Positions 49,061-60,353 of a stretch of DNA of 64,000 nucleotides are shown piece after piece. Origin of the DNA: Ciona savignyi (taxonomy: Eukaryota; Chordata; Ascidiacea; Phlebobranchia; Cionidae). The notes beneath the pieces were generated by a model. It had not been told where the DNA came from. It searched no databases and was given only the letters and a program-made list of their open reading frames with translations. The stretch covers positions 606,843 to 670,842 of the forward strand of contig CH003275.1 in assembly GCA_000149265.1 (NCBI GenBank). Direction: 5' to 3'. Position 1 is the stretch's first letter, and each line of letters starts with the position of its first letter. The position numbers and the translations under genes were made by a program.

Positions 49061-52000
49061 TCAAGGACCCACTGCCTTTATAACTGCGTCCAGTGCAGTC
49101 ATTGTATGGTCTTTTTCAGAAAAATCGTCATCAATCATTTCATCTATGATGGATCGGACTTTTCTGAGTTGAATCGCCAGGAATTCGCATTCGTTTCTTG
49201 AGAAAGTTTTGTAATATGGTGTGGGAGCCGGGTCCTTCGGGGGTCTGGGCGGGGGGACATTGGACGGTCGGAAACCTGTGAATAAAAATGTATTTTATAC
49301 TTGATATCTTGAAGGCTGGAAAATGAACAGGTATGTGGCAGGTTAGGATGAATTTTATTCCCGTGAAAGGGAAAGACAGGAGCACCGTTCTTAATGAGTT
49401 ATTGGCCGATTGATTACCTCGTGTCCCAAGTCGGCTATTTCAGTTTTTTTTTATATATGATTCAGATGTTCCTTCAGTGTAGGGAGAACCCAATAATCAA
49501 CTTGTTTCAGGCAATGTCCGCTAATTGTCTTGCCCAACCAACTAACCAGTTACCAGTTTTGCACCTACAACTCTCGGACTTGCTGCTGACAACGGACCTA
49601 GGAAGCAACACATATAAGTTATACACTTGGTTTATCATCTGGACGTTTAAAAAAACTTTTAAATCATATCTTGGTTATAGTGTGTTCAAATCTTTATTGC
49701 GATATTGCCCAATTACTGATCAGTTAAAGCAGGGGTCGGCAACCTACGGCCCGCGGGCCGCATCCGCCCCGCCAAGCAAAATCATCCGGCCCGAGACATC
49801 TTACTGAAGTATTATAGAATACGGCCCACTGTGTCATATGCACTCTTAGATTTTGATAAATTTCAACAATCTATGCGGCAATAATAAAAAATGCGCCTGA
49901 ACGTGTCTATTGAGAATGTGCGCGTGCAGACAAAGAAAATGCTTTTGAGAGAAAGCAATTAGTGTGGGTGTTTGTTGACATGCGCATTAATTAGTGAGAG
50001 TAGAAGCAATCCAATTGTAATATCATGACATTATGACGTCATGACACATATTATGACATGTAACAGTATGACACAACATACATCGTTTTTGCTATTTCAA
50101 GTGTTTGTATCATGTTTTTTACTAACTAAAGTCCTGTATGATAAATAATACTAGGTAGTAAACATATATTTTTCTAATTGATTTTGCAATCTTGAAATGT
50201 TATCAAAACGTAGAAAAGTTGATGTGGATTTGAGAAATGTATTACGGCCCGCCGAGATAATTTTGAGTTGGGTTTTGGCCCGCGACTATGAAAAGGTTGC
50301 CGACCCCTGAGTTAAAGTATAGAAGAGCTCTAAAATGGTCGGATGTTTAGTCGCATTTCTTTTAGCTTTGTATCTTTGATGATATCCATAATAAAAATAT
50401 TAAAGTTATAAGCTAAAATGTACACACATATATCTCACACTGGGTTGTTTTTGAAACACCACCAAGTAATCCACTAAACAAAGTTTATATTTGTCATTCT
50501 GACACATAAACGAGTTGTTTTGATGATATTGCTATGTCACCACAGCTTTCACAGTGAATATTTTAAATCAACCAGATAATTAAGAGGTTTAGAAACAGTA
50601 TCAAATGAACCTTTTATTTCCAAACACAACCATACTTCATCATTCATTAAACTGCGATGTGCGGCCCGTTATTTTTACATCATTAGGTTCATTATTAACG
50701 ACGATCGAATATTAAATCGGCGGGCACAGATCAAACAAAACACCTTAGGCACGAAATGCCGTAAAATATTATGGTTCAAAGGTATAACAATCGTTAAAAA
50801 ATAATTCCGCCGATTTTATTGACAAATACCACTTTTGCTTTGCACATATTGGCAAACAAAGATTTTCTAGCAATTTTTATATCACAAAGAAAATACCTTT
50901 AATAGGAGCGCATCTGTTATATTGTTGCAAAAATTTATCTGGGAAAACACCAAACCGTGCCTGCATATTGCACCATGAAATAACCTTGGCGGGTTTAACC
51001 AGGAACAATATTAATTTTTTGCCCCACAACTGATCTTTGCAGATAAAATTAGTTTTTATAACCATAAGTCGGAACTTGCTAGTTCAATAAAAACGATTGC
51101 TCCTCTTTTATATTGAGCAATAGGTGTTTTCCATCACAAGCAGCACGTGATTAGGCACAGAGGGATCTTATGTTGAAATAACCCATTTTCAGACGAATTA
51201 TTAAATGGAATAGAAATTGTATCTTCATGTTGGTGCCACGTTCGTCAGTCGTTATAACATGGTTGGTTTTCTGATTACCAGGTGCCCAAAGTCATGTTAC
51301 CGGAGCTATTACAGTGTAATATATAATTAATATATTTGGTCGATGAAAGCGTATGTTCCAGTCAAAATTATTACAAATTAGATTTTTTTGGTGTGTGTAA
51401 TTTTGGTATGTGTATATAGGTCGTGTTAACAATTATGCCACACGACAGTATAATACTAGAGAACGTCAACAAAGTCAACTACTACAATTTGTAATATATA
51501 TATGTATCGGTTGTGCGTGTGTGTGCAAATACATCCCTTAACAACAAACGCTTTATTTTTTACACAGTTAATATAACTTCTGGTTGCCTATGTTTAGCGA
51601 AAAAGTAACTATTTTCGTTAGATTCGTGCATTGCTGGATTTTTTAACCCGATTGTTAAAGTTTTTTAGACGAATCAACTGATGGGTCCCTAAGAACAAAT
51701 CGAACGTATTATCTATGTACATTAAACAATAATTTCAAAATTGGGTATTATTATTACTTAAAAATATAAGCACAAAAAATAATTTGAGTTTTGCAAGTAA
51801 AGGTTGTTCTTCGGTGTAAATCTCCTAAAATTTTTCAATTTTATAGCACCTTTTGGAATATTTCGAACGGACAAGTTACCCCTGTCATGCCCATTGATTA
51901 AATATAGATTTACAAAATTTGGAGATTTTTTATAGGTGTCACATTGGTGACCACAAAATGATCACTTTTTAAAGATCGTGGACTCACTTCGACAAATGTA

Positions 52001-53299
52001 ATGCAAATTTTGTTAATAAGGCTATAATTCCTAGAAAATAAAATGGTGAAAGTAAATTAAGTAGTATTTTACGAGCCTAGAGAATTCTCTGGAGGTAAAC
52101 CCCTAAATTTTAGGTTTTGTCAAATCATTTTAGGTTTTGTCAAATCTATAATAACTTATATATCTGAAACTTTTGTTCCGACTTAAATACTCCTAGATGA
52201 TTTTGGATGTAAAATACAGGACTGACAAAGCGTTTAACATATAATTTGTTTTAAAGGCACCCAATAAACTTGTTAAACGGTGTTGTTCTCGTGCACTTAA
52301 AGTCACTACAATGAATTATTACTCAGCATGACTGATTTAAATACAGCACGCGTGGCCGAATCTAAAAACGGTCTTCCCCACGAGTCCATTATTGTTTAGC
52401 AACTAAGCAGGGTAAAATAAGGCTTATACTTCTACACCATATAAAAACAAGCATCGAGTGATCGTGGGTTTGATGGTGGGACTGAAAAATTGGGATCTGG
52501 CTTGTGTCAAGCGAATGATGGTAAGCGCAATCGACCTATACACAACATTCCACTCGACGGCAGTTCTGTTAAAAACATGCCTGGTTTGTGTTGCCAGCTA
52601 CTGAAGTGCATCCATGAATGAAAGCAGCGTTAAGCGAATTATTGAAACACACGAAGCGTGCTCAGCAGCGGCCGTGATGTGGTACGTGGGGTTTTTCCTC
52701 GAAGCAAGCAGATAATGTGGAAGTTATCGTGTGTGACAATCGTGCTTTTCCATTAGTATATATGGCTCAGGTAAATTTCTGAACCTTACCCTACTTTATT
52801 CAGCTTTCGGAACCCTACCAAAGAAATAACAACTTGTGGCACCCCTATATTCGCTGTAATTTTGTAAAGATATTTATGCGACATTGCGAATACACTTATA
52901 ATTAAAAACACAGCACGAAGGTGGAACTACGCATGAATGTTCACACAAATTTGTTATTTTTACCAGCACTCAGGTTGGATATACAACGGACCAAAGTGTT
53001 ACAACATCTCGCGACACACCCGGGTAATGCAAATGGTTGGAAGCAACTGGGTTATAGCGTAGTATTTAAATAAAGGACAACTCACCTGGCGACAGAGGAG
53101 GAGTAATGCTGCTGGTGCTGGTTCTTCTACCAGTGGGTTTTGGGGCAATTATTGGCGGTTTCTTAACACCCTTGGAATTTACGCCCAGAGCACCTTCTAT
53201 TCTTCGGACTGTTAGTAGAATTTCATCTAATTTATCGCTGTTCACAGGTTTAATCTCACAATAATTGGAGCTATATGCGTCACTTACATAGCCAGCCAT
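49061..53299 (-). CDS. Unrecognised small two-exon gene (142 aa)
   Basis: Exon 1 is 53299-53086 and exon 2 is 49275-49061, joined phase 1 (CCA G|GTGAGT to ttcacag|GT) across a 3.8-kb intron; stop TGA at 49063-49061. The protein begins MAGYVSDAYSSNYCEIKPVN, then a predicted helix DKLDEILLTVRRIEGALG, a Pro/Ser/Thr/Lys linker with PPIIAPKPTGRR and ITPPLSPG, a proline-rich PPPRPPKDP stretch that could bind SH3 domains, and a C-terminal helical region (NECEFLAIQLRKVRSIIDEM, DALDAVIKAV-like). I do not recognise the family. No signal peptide or membrane segment. Compositional coherence across the splice and intact splice sites make it a real gene in my judgement; a small intermediate exon is possible. 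It is divergent from RPS24. Confidence 0.72.
49345..49590 (-). mobile_element. Degenerate SINE in the 142-aa gene intron
   Basis: Fragments gaattttattcccgtgaaag, tcgtgtcccaagtcggctat, gttccttcagtgtagggaga, caggcaatgtccgctaattg follow the minus-orientation family order seen at 34.7 and 39.1 kb. Confidence 0.6.
49730..50309. mobile_element. hAT-type MITE with perfect 8-bp target site duplication
   Basis: The 580-bp element starts caggggtcggcaacct and ends aggttgccgacccctg, a perfect 16-bp terminal inverted repeat, flanked by AGTTAAAG at 49722-49729 and 50310-50317. The sub-terminal regions are rich in cggcccgc. An 8-bp duplication and CAGGGGTCGGC-type ends are the hAT signature. There is no transposase ORF, so it moved in trans. 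It sits in the intron of the 142-aa gene. Confidence 0.95.
50318..53085. other. Rest of the 142-aa gene intron
   Basis: AT-rich, with no coding exon recognised. It contains a SINE fragment at about 51275-51330 (catgttaccggagctattac), a 21-bp duplication at about 52105-52146 (attttaggttttgtcaaatc), and a tRNA-like fragment near 52350. Confidence 0.5.
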
Positions 53300-53507
53300 A
53301 GTTCATAGAATGCTGGCTTATCGGAGAGCAAAAATACACATTGGCGTTGCGGCGAGACCCGTGCTGAAATGAGAGTGGGTAGCTAACAGTACGAAGAACA
53401 AACATCTGACATGAAGCGTGACCGGGATTTTCACTTGTCGCAACTGGCGACGTCACGACGACAGAACGATACAAAATGATGTGTCTACCACTTTTGTCTG
53501 GTCGGTA

Positions 53508-53955
53508 TATAGTGAGACAATAATCAACGAAAAGTAATATCTAAAAGCGTGAACCAGTAGAATCGAAATTACAAGACGGCAAGCAGCCACCAATTGTACA
53601 CAAAAACACACATGGACTTTGAACAATACCCTGTTAAGTTGGTAAAAGTTATACTATTCAAGGGTAAACGATTAAAGATTTTAACAATAAACACAACAGT
53701 ATCCTTAATATTGGATATAAAATAGATAACTAACTTTAACTACCACGTAACTAAGTGTGTAAAACATCTGAAATGTTGTTCATATTGCAAATTACATATC
53801 TTTTACACCAAATATGGTATTTGTATGGACTTCTAGTTTAAGGTAGGAGGATATAGTGAGACAATAATCAACGAATTGTAATATCTAAAAGCGTGAACAG
53901 CGACCCTATGTATACAAAAACACACGTGGACTTTGAACAATACTCTATTGAGTTT
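53508..53955. repeat. Direct repeat pair, spacing about 344 bp
   Basis: tatagtgagacaataatcaa, followed by taatatctaaaagcgtgaac and cacatggactttgaacaata, occurs at 53508-53640 and again at 53852-53955 with small internal deletions. Just upstream of the 142-aa gene; no coding. Confidence 0.8.
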
Positions 53956-54244
53956 GGCCGATAAACCTAATATTTATATACACCACTCAAAGAAGATTCT
54001 ACGAAAGGACATACCGCTAAATTGCCCGTCAAAGTTACTTCAAATTTAAGAAGTTAACCCCCTTAAACAGAATCGGTAGCGTTAACGTTAAAAGCATGAA
54101 CTGAAGACGTGACTATAGTTTTTCATCCAAGCATAGCAGCCAAAAGATTAGAGATTGTCAACTATGTGTTTAACCACCACACTTTATACACATAAAGGAA
54201 TAGTTACATCGAGTTGAAACTCATGGGATGTTAACAAATATGAA

Positions 54245-56470
54245 CTAGAAAGTGTCAACCACGTGTTTAACCACCACCATTTGTAAAACACATTTTGTAT
54301 GCCATATATTCATGCTACAGGGTCCCTAACCACAATTTGTATTTTATACACTGAGTATGTAGTTTGTTTCTGCAAGCATAAACGCATGGGTCCCATAGTT
54401 ATCAAACCAAACTTCTTCTCCATGTGTAGATAAAAAAAGAACAATCGTGTTAGATTTACGAACATTTCACCACAAATGTTTTAAATAAAAGCTTCTTTTA
54501 AGCGTTTTTCGTGGTTTTAGGGATTACTGGGTTTATTAGATAAGTTTCTACTGGGTTTACTACGTACGTTTCGGTTTTTACCTATGTGGGTTATGTTGTA
54601 TAACCATTCTTAATGTTTTATTCTGATTAGTCAATTCCTTGTCTGATTTGTCGACTCCTTGTTAAAGATGTTTGTACGATATGGCATGCCTGTCACAATC
54701 ATAATTCAGGAAAATATCTGCGTTTTTAAAGGAAATACCCTAATAAATGATTTTTTTTAATTGGAAGAGTGTTTAAATGTCTAACATTTTACCAAATCTG
54801 AATCAAATTGGAGCTGCCGTTTAAGCGATATGCGCAAAAAAGCTATTTTTTTAGAAAAAAATACCGTTTTGGTTATTAACGTATCAGGGGAATTCCCCTA
54901 GATATATTACCCAAAATTTTGGTTTCTGCATATCTAGGCCATGTTGTCTAACAAATAAAAAAGTTGGATTGAGCATACATTTTTTCTCTTGTAGATGTCA
55001 GGGCGACATGACATGCCTGTCACAATCATGATTTGACAACAAAAGCTTATTTTTAGGGTATTTCCCTAGGTAATTTTTTTATTTCTTTTAAGTGTTAAAT
55101 CAGTTACTAATGCACTTACATTTTATCAAATCTGATTCAAACTGGATTTACGGTTCAAAAGCTATGTGCAAAAAAGCTCATTTTTTTAGAAAAAAAATAT
55201 TGTTTTGGTTTTTAACGTCTCAGGGAAATTCCCCTGGATATATTACCCAAAATTTTAGTTTTTTCAAATCTAGGCAATGTTGTCTAACAAATGACAAAGT
55301 TTTATTGCAATTCCATTACTCCTTCTGATAGATGTCGGTGCTACAACCCATGCCTGTCACAATCATGATTTAAAAACAAAATCTTATTTTTAGGGTATTT
55401 CCCTGGGTAATTTTTTTAATTCTTTTAAGTGATATATCAGTGGTTAATGCACTTACAGTTTACTAAATCTAATTGAAAATGGAGTAGCCGTTCAAGCGCT
55501 ATGCCTAAAAAAGGTATTTAAAAAAAAAAAACGTTTTGGTTTTTCACCTACAAGGGGAATTCTCCTGGGTATATGCCCCAAAATTTTGGCTTATGCATAT
55601 CTAGACCATGTTGTCTAACAAATGACAAAGTTGTATTATTGCCATTCCATTACTCCTTCTGGTAGGTGTCGTTGACACAAGCCATGCCTGTCACAATCAT
55701 GATTTGAAAACAAAATCTTATTATAGGGTATTTCCCTGGGTAATTTTTTAAATTCTTTTAAGTGGTATATCAGTGGCTAATGCACTTACAGTTTACCAAA
55801 TCTAATTGAAATTGGAGTAGCCGCTCAAGCGCTATGCCTAAAAAAGGTAATTTTTTAAAAAAAGATACCGTTTTGGTTTTTCACCTCCAAGGGGAATTCC
55901 CCTGGGTATATGCCTCAAAATTTCGGTTTATGCACATCTAGACCATGTTGTCTAATAAATGACAAAGTTGTATTGCCATTCCATTACTCCTTCTGGTAGG
56001 TGTCGTTTCCACAAGCCATGCCTGTCACAATCATGATTTGAAAACAAAATCTTATTTTTAGGGTATTTCCCTGGGTAATTTTTTAAATTCTTTTAAGTGG
56101 TATATCAGTGGCTAATGCACTTACAGTTTACCAGATCTAATTGAAATTGGAGTAGTCGTTTAAGCGCTATGCCTAAAAAAGGGATTTTTTTAAAAAAAGA
56201 TACCGTTTTGGTTTTTCACCTCCCAGGGGAATTCCCCTGGGTATATGCCCCAAAATTTTGGCCTATGCACATCTAGACCATGTTGTCTAATAAATGACAA
56301 AGTTGTATTGCTATTCTATTACCCCATTTGATAGATGTTGTTGCCACAAGCCATGCCTGTCAAGCGTTTGACGAAAAAAAAAAGAAAAAAAAAGAAAAAA
56401 AAAAAACGGACAAAAACAATATGTGTCCCATTTTTCCAAATGGGACCCATAAATAGATGTGCAGCGGTCA
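54245..56470. mobile_element. Non-autonomous element with an internal tandem array of about 335-bp units
   Basis: The 5' end aagtgtcaaccacgtgttta at about 54250 and the region near 54395 (gcatgggtcccatagttatc) are shared with the shorter element at 57205-58080. The interior is a tandem array. The anchor catgcctgtcacaatcat occurs at 54685, 55012, 55349, 55683 and 56017, and in a final altered form (catgcctgtcaagcgtttga) at 56352, giving spacings of 327, 337, 334, 334 and 335 bp. The right end has caagcgtttgacgaaaaaaa, then a poly-A-rich stretch and aatgggacccataaatag. No protein-coding potential: ORFs are short and interrupted. Confidence 0.82.
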
Positions 56471-57204
56471 AATCCGGGAATTGGAACCAAGAATAAAACG
56501 GGATTATTACGCCAGAGTTGCATCAAAGATTTTAAAAAGAACACTAGCTTTTTCCATTTTCGTATATGCTTGCAGAAACAAACTGCATATTTCGTGTATG
56601 AAATATACCATGGTGGTTAGAGATTCTTTTTTTTTTTTTTAAGGCAGAGTTTCGGGCCCACGATACTGGGTTGTTCCCTAAGACAAGTTTTTGCATATAG
56701 TTATGGATTTCTTTTTGGCGATTTGCCGATATCTCCGAAATGTAAAGGAATATTTATTCCAAATTTCTAAAAAAGTTACAGATATATAGCAATAATAGGT
56801 AGGCTACATTAATATTTTATGACGATAAAAAAAGTTTAAAACTCCAGTTGAAAATAAATAGATACAGAATTTGATTACGAATAAAAAATATACGTACACC
56901 CCATACGCATATTTAACTATTATAGGAAAAATTCCCCAAGATTGCACCAAAACTAGTAATCACTCACTCTCCTTTGCGCGGATGAAAATGTTTAATTGAG
57001 TTAAAAGTGTTAGCGAATGTGGCTTGGATCAGCAATAAAAAGTTTTGGGTGAATTTCGTTAGGGAATTGCTTTTCAGACTGAAGAACATAAGCATGACTG
57101 CGGTTTTTTGAATTTGTATGCCTAATATTGTTTAAAAGCCTAACTTTTGGGACTGGTAGGGATTATTTACCTCAATTTTTAAACAAAACTTGAAGATGAA
57201 AAAA
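56471..57204. other. Spacer between two related elements
   Basis: AT-rich DNA with a poly-T run at about 56628-56640 and no recognised gene. Confidence 0.5.
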
Positions 57205-58080
57205 ATGAACTTAAGAGTGTCAATCATGTGTCAACAAACCGTTATTGTTATCCATGTTCATTACACAAAATATATTACATGTTATTGTCAGATATGTGCA
57301 CGTCGGGTCCATGCTATCTGACATTCCACAAAATTTCAGCCGACTGCTGTAGTTTTGGATCTGCAAGCATAAATTTATGGGTCCCATACCAAATTTCTTT
57401 TCGATGTGCCATTAAAAACAATTATTCAGATTTGTATACATATGTTTCAGATTTGTATACATTTACAACGGTTAAAATAATATTACTTGTATAATGGTTA
57501 AAAAATATGCGGATTACATTTTTTAATTATTACGTCAAATTTTTGGAAGATTTTGTGAAATGTTCCGATCATGTATTTACTAGAACTTAGACAAAAAACA
57601 CATCTATTCCATCTAAAATAGGATATAAAAACTTAACATGATTTCAAAAGTTCTTAAATCTAAATATTCGTTAGATACTACTCTTTTTAACAAAAATCGT
57701 CATATTTAGCGTATATACGGAAGTATTTTGTTACTTTGTTATATTTTAAACAGCATTTGATAAGGACGAATATTTCACCACACGTGTTTTAAAATTCAAC
57801 TTTGTTTATTAACGGATATAGAGAAAAGTAGCTAAATTCTTGTAAAAAACGATATAGTTTTTCACGCTTTGGAGGGAAATCCCCTGGATTTATCACCTAA
57901 AATTTGGGCTTGTGCATATTTAGACTATGTTGTCAAACAAAAAGTTTTACTGCAATTCCATTACTTTTTCTGGTAGATGTCGGGGCCACATGTCATGTAT
58001 GTCAAGTGTTTGACGAAAAATATATTTAAAACACGGACAAACACATTGTGTCCTATTTTTTTCTAATGGGACCCATAATG
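57205..58080. mobile_element. Related element with a single array unit
   Basis: It begins gagtgtcaatcatgtgtcaa, carries ctgcaagcataaatttatgg and gtcccatacc as at 54.4 kb, then one degenerate unit (gaaatcccctggatttatca, ccattactttttctggtaga), and ends catgtatgtcaagtgtttga, cgaaaaat..., acggacaaacacattgtgtc and aatgggacccataatg. The same architecture as 54245-56470 without the expansion. Confidence 0.75.
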
Positions 58081-58482
58081 AAATGCAAAATACTATGTAC
58101 ATCACTATTATTGACCAAGCGGAAACGAGCTAAGTTTTAAATCTATCATGGTCTTGTCAGTAAGACGCTGTTTATATAGAATTATGTACATGACGGTCGC
58201 ACTAACCATTCGGCAAAGCAACCGTTTCAACGTTTCTGTGCAGTTGTCGCTCTCCAACTCACATAACAAAGACCTATATTTTTCTAGAAAAAATATCAAA
58301 TATATTTAATTTATTTTGTTATTTCACATTTTAAAAATATAAATTCTGCGGTAATATTTATTGAAAACTTTACTGTAAACTACAATAAACTTTACGACTT
58401 TAAAAGTTACTAAACACCCCGAAAATCGTGTTTGATATTTCTATGTTAATTCCACGCCGCTGGGGCTTGCTGATGATAATTT

Positions 58483-58490
58483 CTTTTTAG
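58483..58490 (+). promoter_or_regulatory. TOP-like initiator or trans-splice acceptor upstream of RPS24
   Basis: The sequence ttctttttag sits 18-27 nt before the RPS24 ATG. It can be read as a 5'-TOP transcription start (C at 58483 followed by five T), usual for ribosomal-protein genes, or as a polypyrimidine-AG acceptor giving a leader of gctggttaactttcaag. Sequence alone does not decide. Confidence 0.5.
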
Positions 58491-58507
58491 GCTGGTTAAC
58501 TTTCAAG

Positions 58508-59500
58508 ATGTCGGCTTCAGTGACTATTCGAACGAGAAAGTTCATGACCAATCGTTTGCTTCAGGTAATTTAGACTAAATACACGTTATATCGTACAGTC
58601 CACTTTTTAGTATCGTATATTTCAAAATCAATGACCTACCTAATGATGGTTACGTTTAATTAAAGGGAAGTGTACTTCCACTTTAATTTGCTTGTAGACC
58701 ATTCACATCGAATCGTAATATTCAAATTGTAACAAACTGATGACACTCTATAATGCATTATTATATTTTTGTTTTATCCGGTGTTTTTGTCAGTAATATT
58801 TTAAAGCATAACATCTTACAAAATGCCACCATATCAATTGTTTTCATTTAAATCGAGTTTTCCCCAAAAGATTGATTTCTAATGAGCTGGTTTTTACTCT
58901 ATGACAATTTCACAGTAGTGTAGTTAATAACCACAAATTAATGTTTTTTTTCTTCGGATATCCAATAATAAATGTTAATGCTTTTGGAGTCAATGGAATG
59001 AAGCTTTGTTAATGGTTGGTTGGTTGAAAATTTCCAAAACCTGCTTATTAATTTTTAAATTTTACTGGATTATCTTGTAGCATAGGATATAGACCTATTT
59101 ATGTTTTGTGCATATGTTATCATCAATCACATTTCTTTATTCTCTAATAATCTTTCAGAGGAAGCAGATGATCGTTGATGTCCTGCATCCAGGCAAAGCC
59201 ACAGTGAGCAAAGTTGCCATCCGAGAACAGCTTGCCAAGATGTACAAGACCACACCTGATGTTGTAATCGCGTATGGTTTCAAAACACAATTTGGAGGCG
59301 GCAAAACCACCGGCTTCTCGCTAATCTATGACAATCTGGATTACTGCAAGAAACACGAGCCCCTCTATCGATTGGTTCGCCACAAGCTGTCTGAACCCAA
59401 GACGAAACCATCACGCAAACAACGAAAGGAAAGAAAGAATCGGCAGAAGAAACTGCGTGGCACTGCAAAGGCAAAGGTCGGAAGTGGCAAGAAGAAGTAA
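58508..59500 (+). CDS. RPS24: 40S ribosomal protein S24 (eS24)
   Basis: Exon 1 58508-58564 encodes [19 protein letters not shown]; exon 2 59159-59500 continues [54 protein letters not shown] and the basic tail [16 protein letters not shown] ... SGKKK. Joined phase 0 (CAG|GTAATT, tctttcag|AGG), 132 aa, the usual eS24 length. It is a component of the small ribosomal subunit, involved in pre-18S rRNA processing. The 594-bp intron holds no second coding exon. No canonical AATAAA was seen within about 100 nt of the stop. Confidence 0.98.
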
Positions 59501-60029
59501 AATTATACGAAAGTGGATTTGTTTGTATATTTAAATACAAGCGCTACATTCATCTTTTGTCTTTTTAGACGGTAATCTTGAGAAATAGATCATACAGGGT
59601 TATCTAATTGTTTTACATCTTAGTGGAGGAAAAGATAGTTTGAACTTCTTTTTGCGGGTGCCTCTAAAATACTACAGAATCACTTGGAGAGCTTGGATCG
59701 CTTAAATTTCTTTGGAAAGTAATTCTAACCCAAACACTAATCTCAACCCCAGAACTAACTTTTATCCCAACCATAACATTAATATCATGATATTTATTTT
59801 ACTGGGCTTTTTAATTATAAAGTATAGTAAGCGCTTAAAGCGATCCTGTAGTATTTAAAGGTACTGTGTTTTGCTGGTGATAAAAAATGCATCCTATTGT
59901 AATATATGCATTTTGGGTATAATGATTGATTCCTTAAGTTTAATTTTTTTAAGAGTAATGAAATGGAGAGATGCACCACTAAAAGTTTACATCTATGATA
60001 TTAAGAATAGTACATGCACGCAGTCCAGT

Positions 60030-60245
60030 TACACAAGGGGATGTAAAACAAACAAGAGAGTTAATTGTTTTCACATTTGTCAGATTACCTCATGCCTACT
60101 GTCAAGTTAATAGAGCTATTACAATACATTCTATATGGTTGAGAGTCTTGAGACATTACTTCAGTTTGCAGTCAATGTTCGATACACTGCAGGCGATAAA
60201 TTACTAGCCCAAGGACTTGCTAGTGATTGCACGGTAGTGTTGTAA
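60030..60245 (-). mobile_element. Degenerate SINE between RPS24 and YAE1
   Basis: Fragments cagattacctcatgcctact, gagctattacaatacattct, ctagcccaaggacttgctag follow the minus-orientation family order. Confidence 0.5.
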
Positions 60246-60301
60246 GAGGTATGTATTGTGAAACTGCTACTTACAAAGACAAAAATTTTTAATACTCAAC
60301 A

Positions 60302-60307
60302 TTTATT
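60302..60307 (-). promoter_or_regulatory. Candidate poly(A) signal of YAE1
   Basis: AATAAA on the minus strand, 47 nt beyond the YAE1 stop codon. Confidence 0.6.
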
Positions 60308-60353
60308 AATATTGCGTATTTAGTACAGGTAAAACAGTCCAGTAAATAAAAAA

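Noticed and set aside
58638..58742. Possible C/D-box snoRNA in the RPS24 intron (ATGATGG ... CTGATG)
   Set aside because: The C box has a mismatch, there is no clear terminal stem, and no recognisable C'/D' pair.
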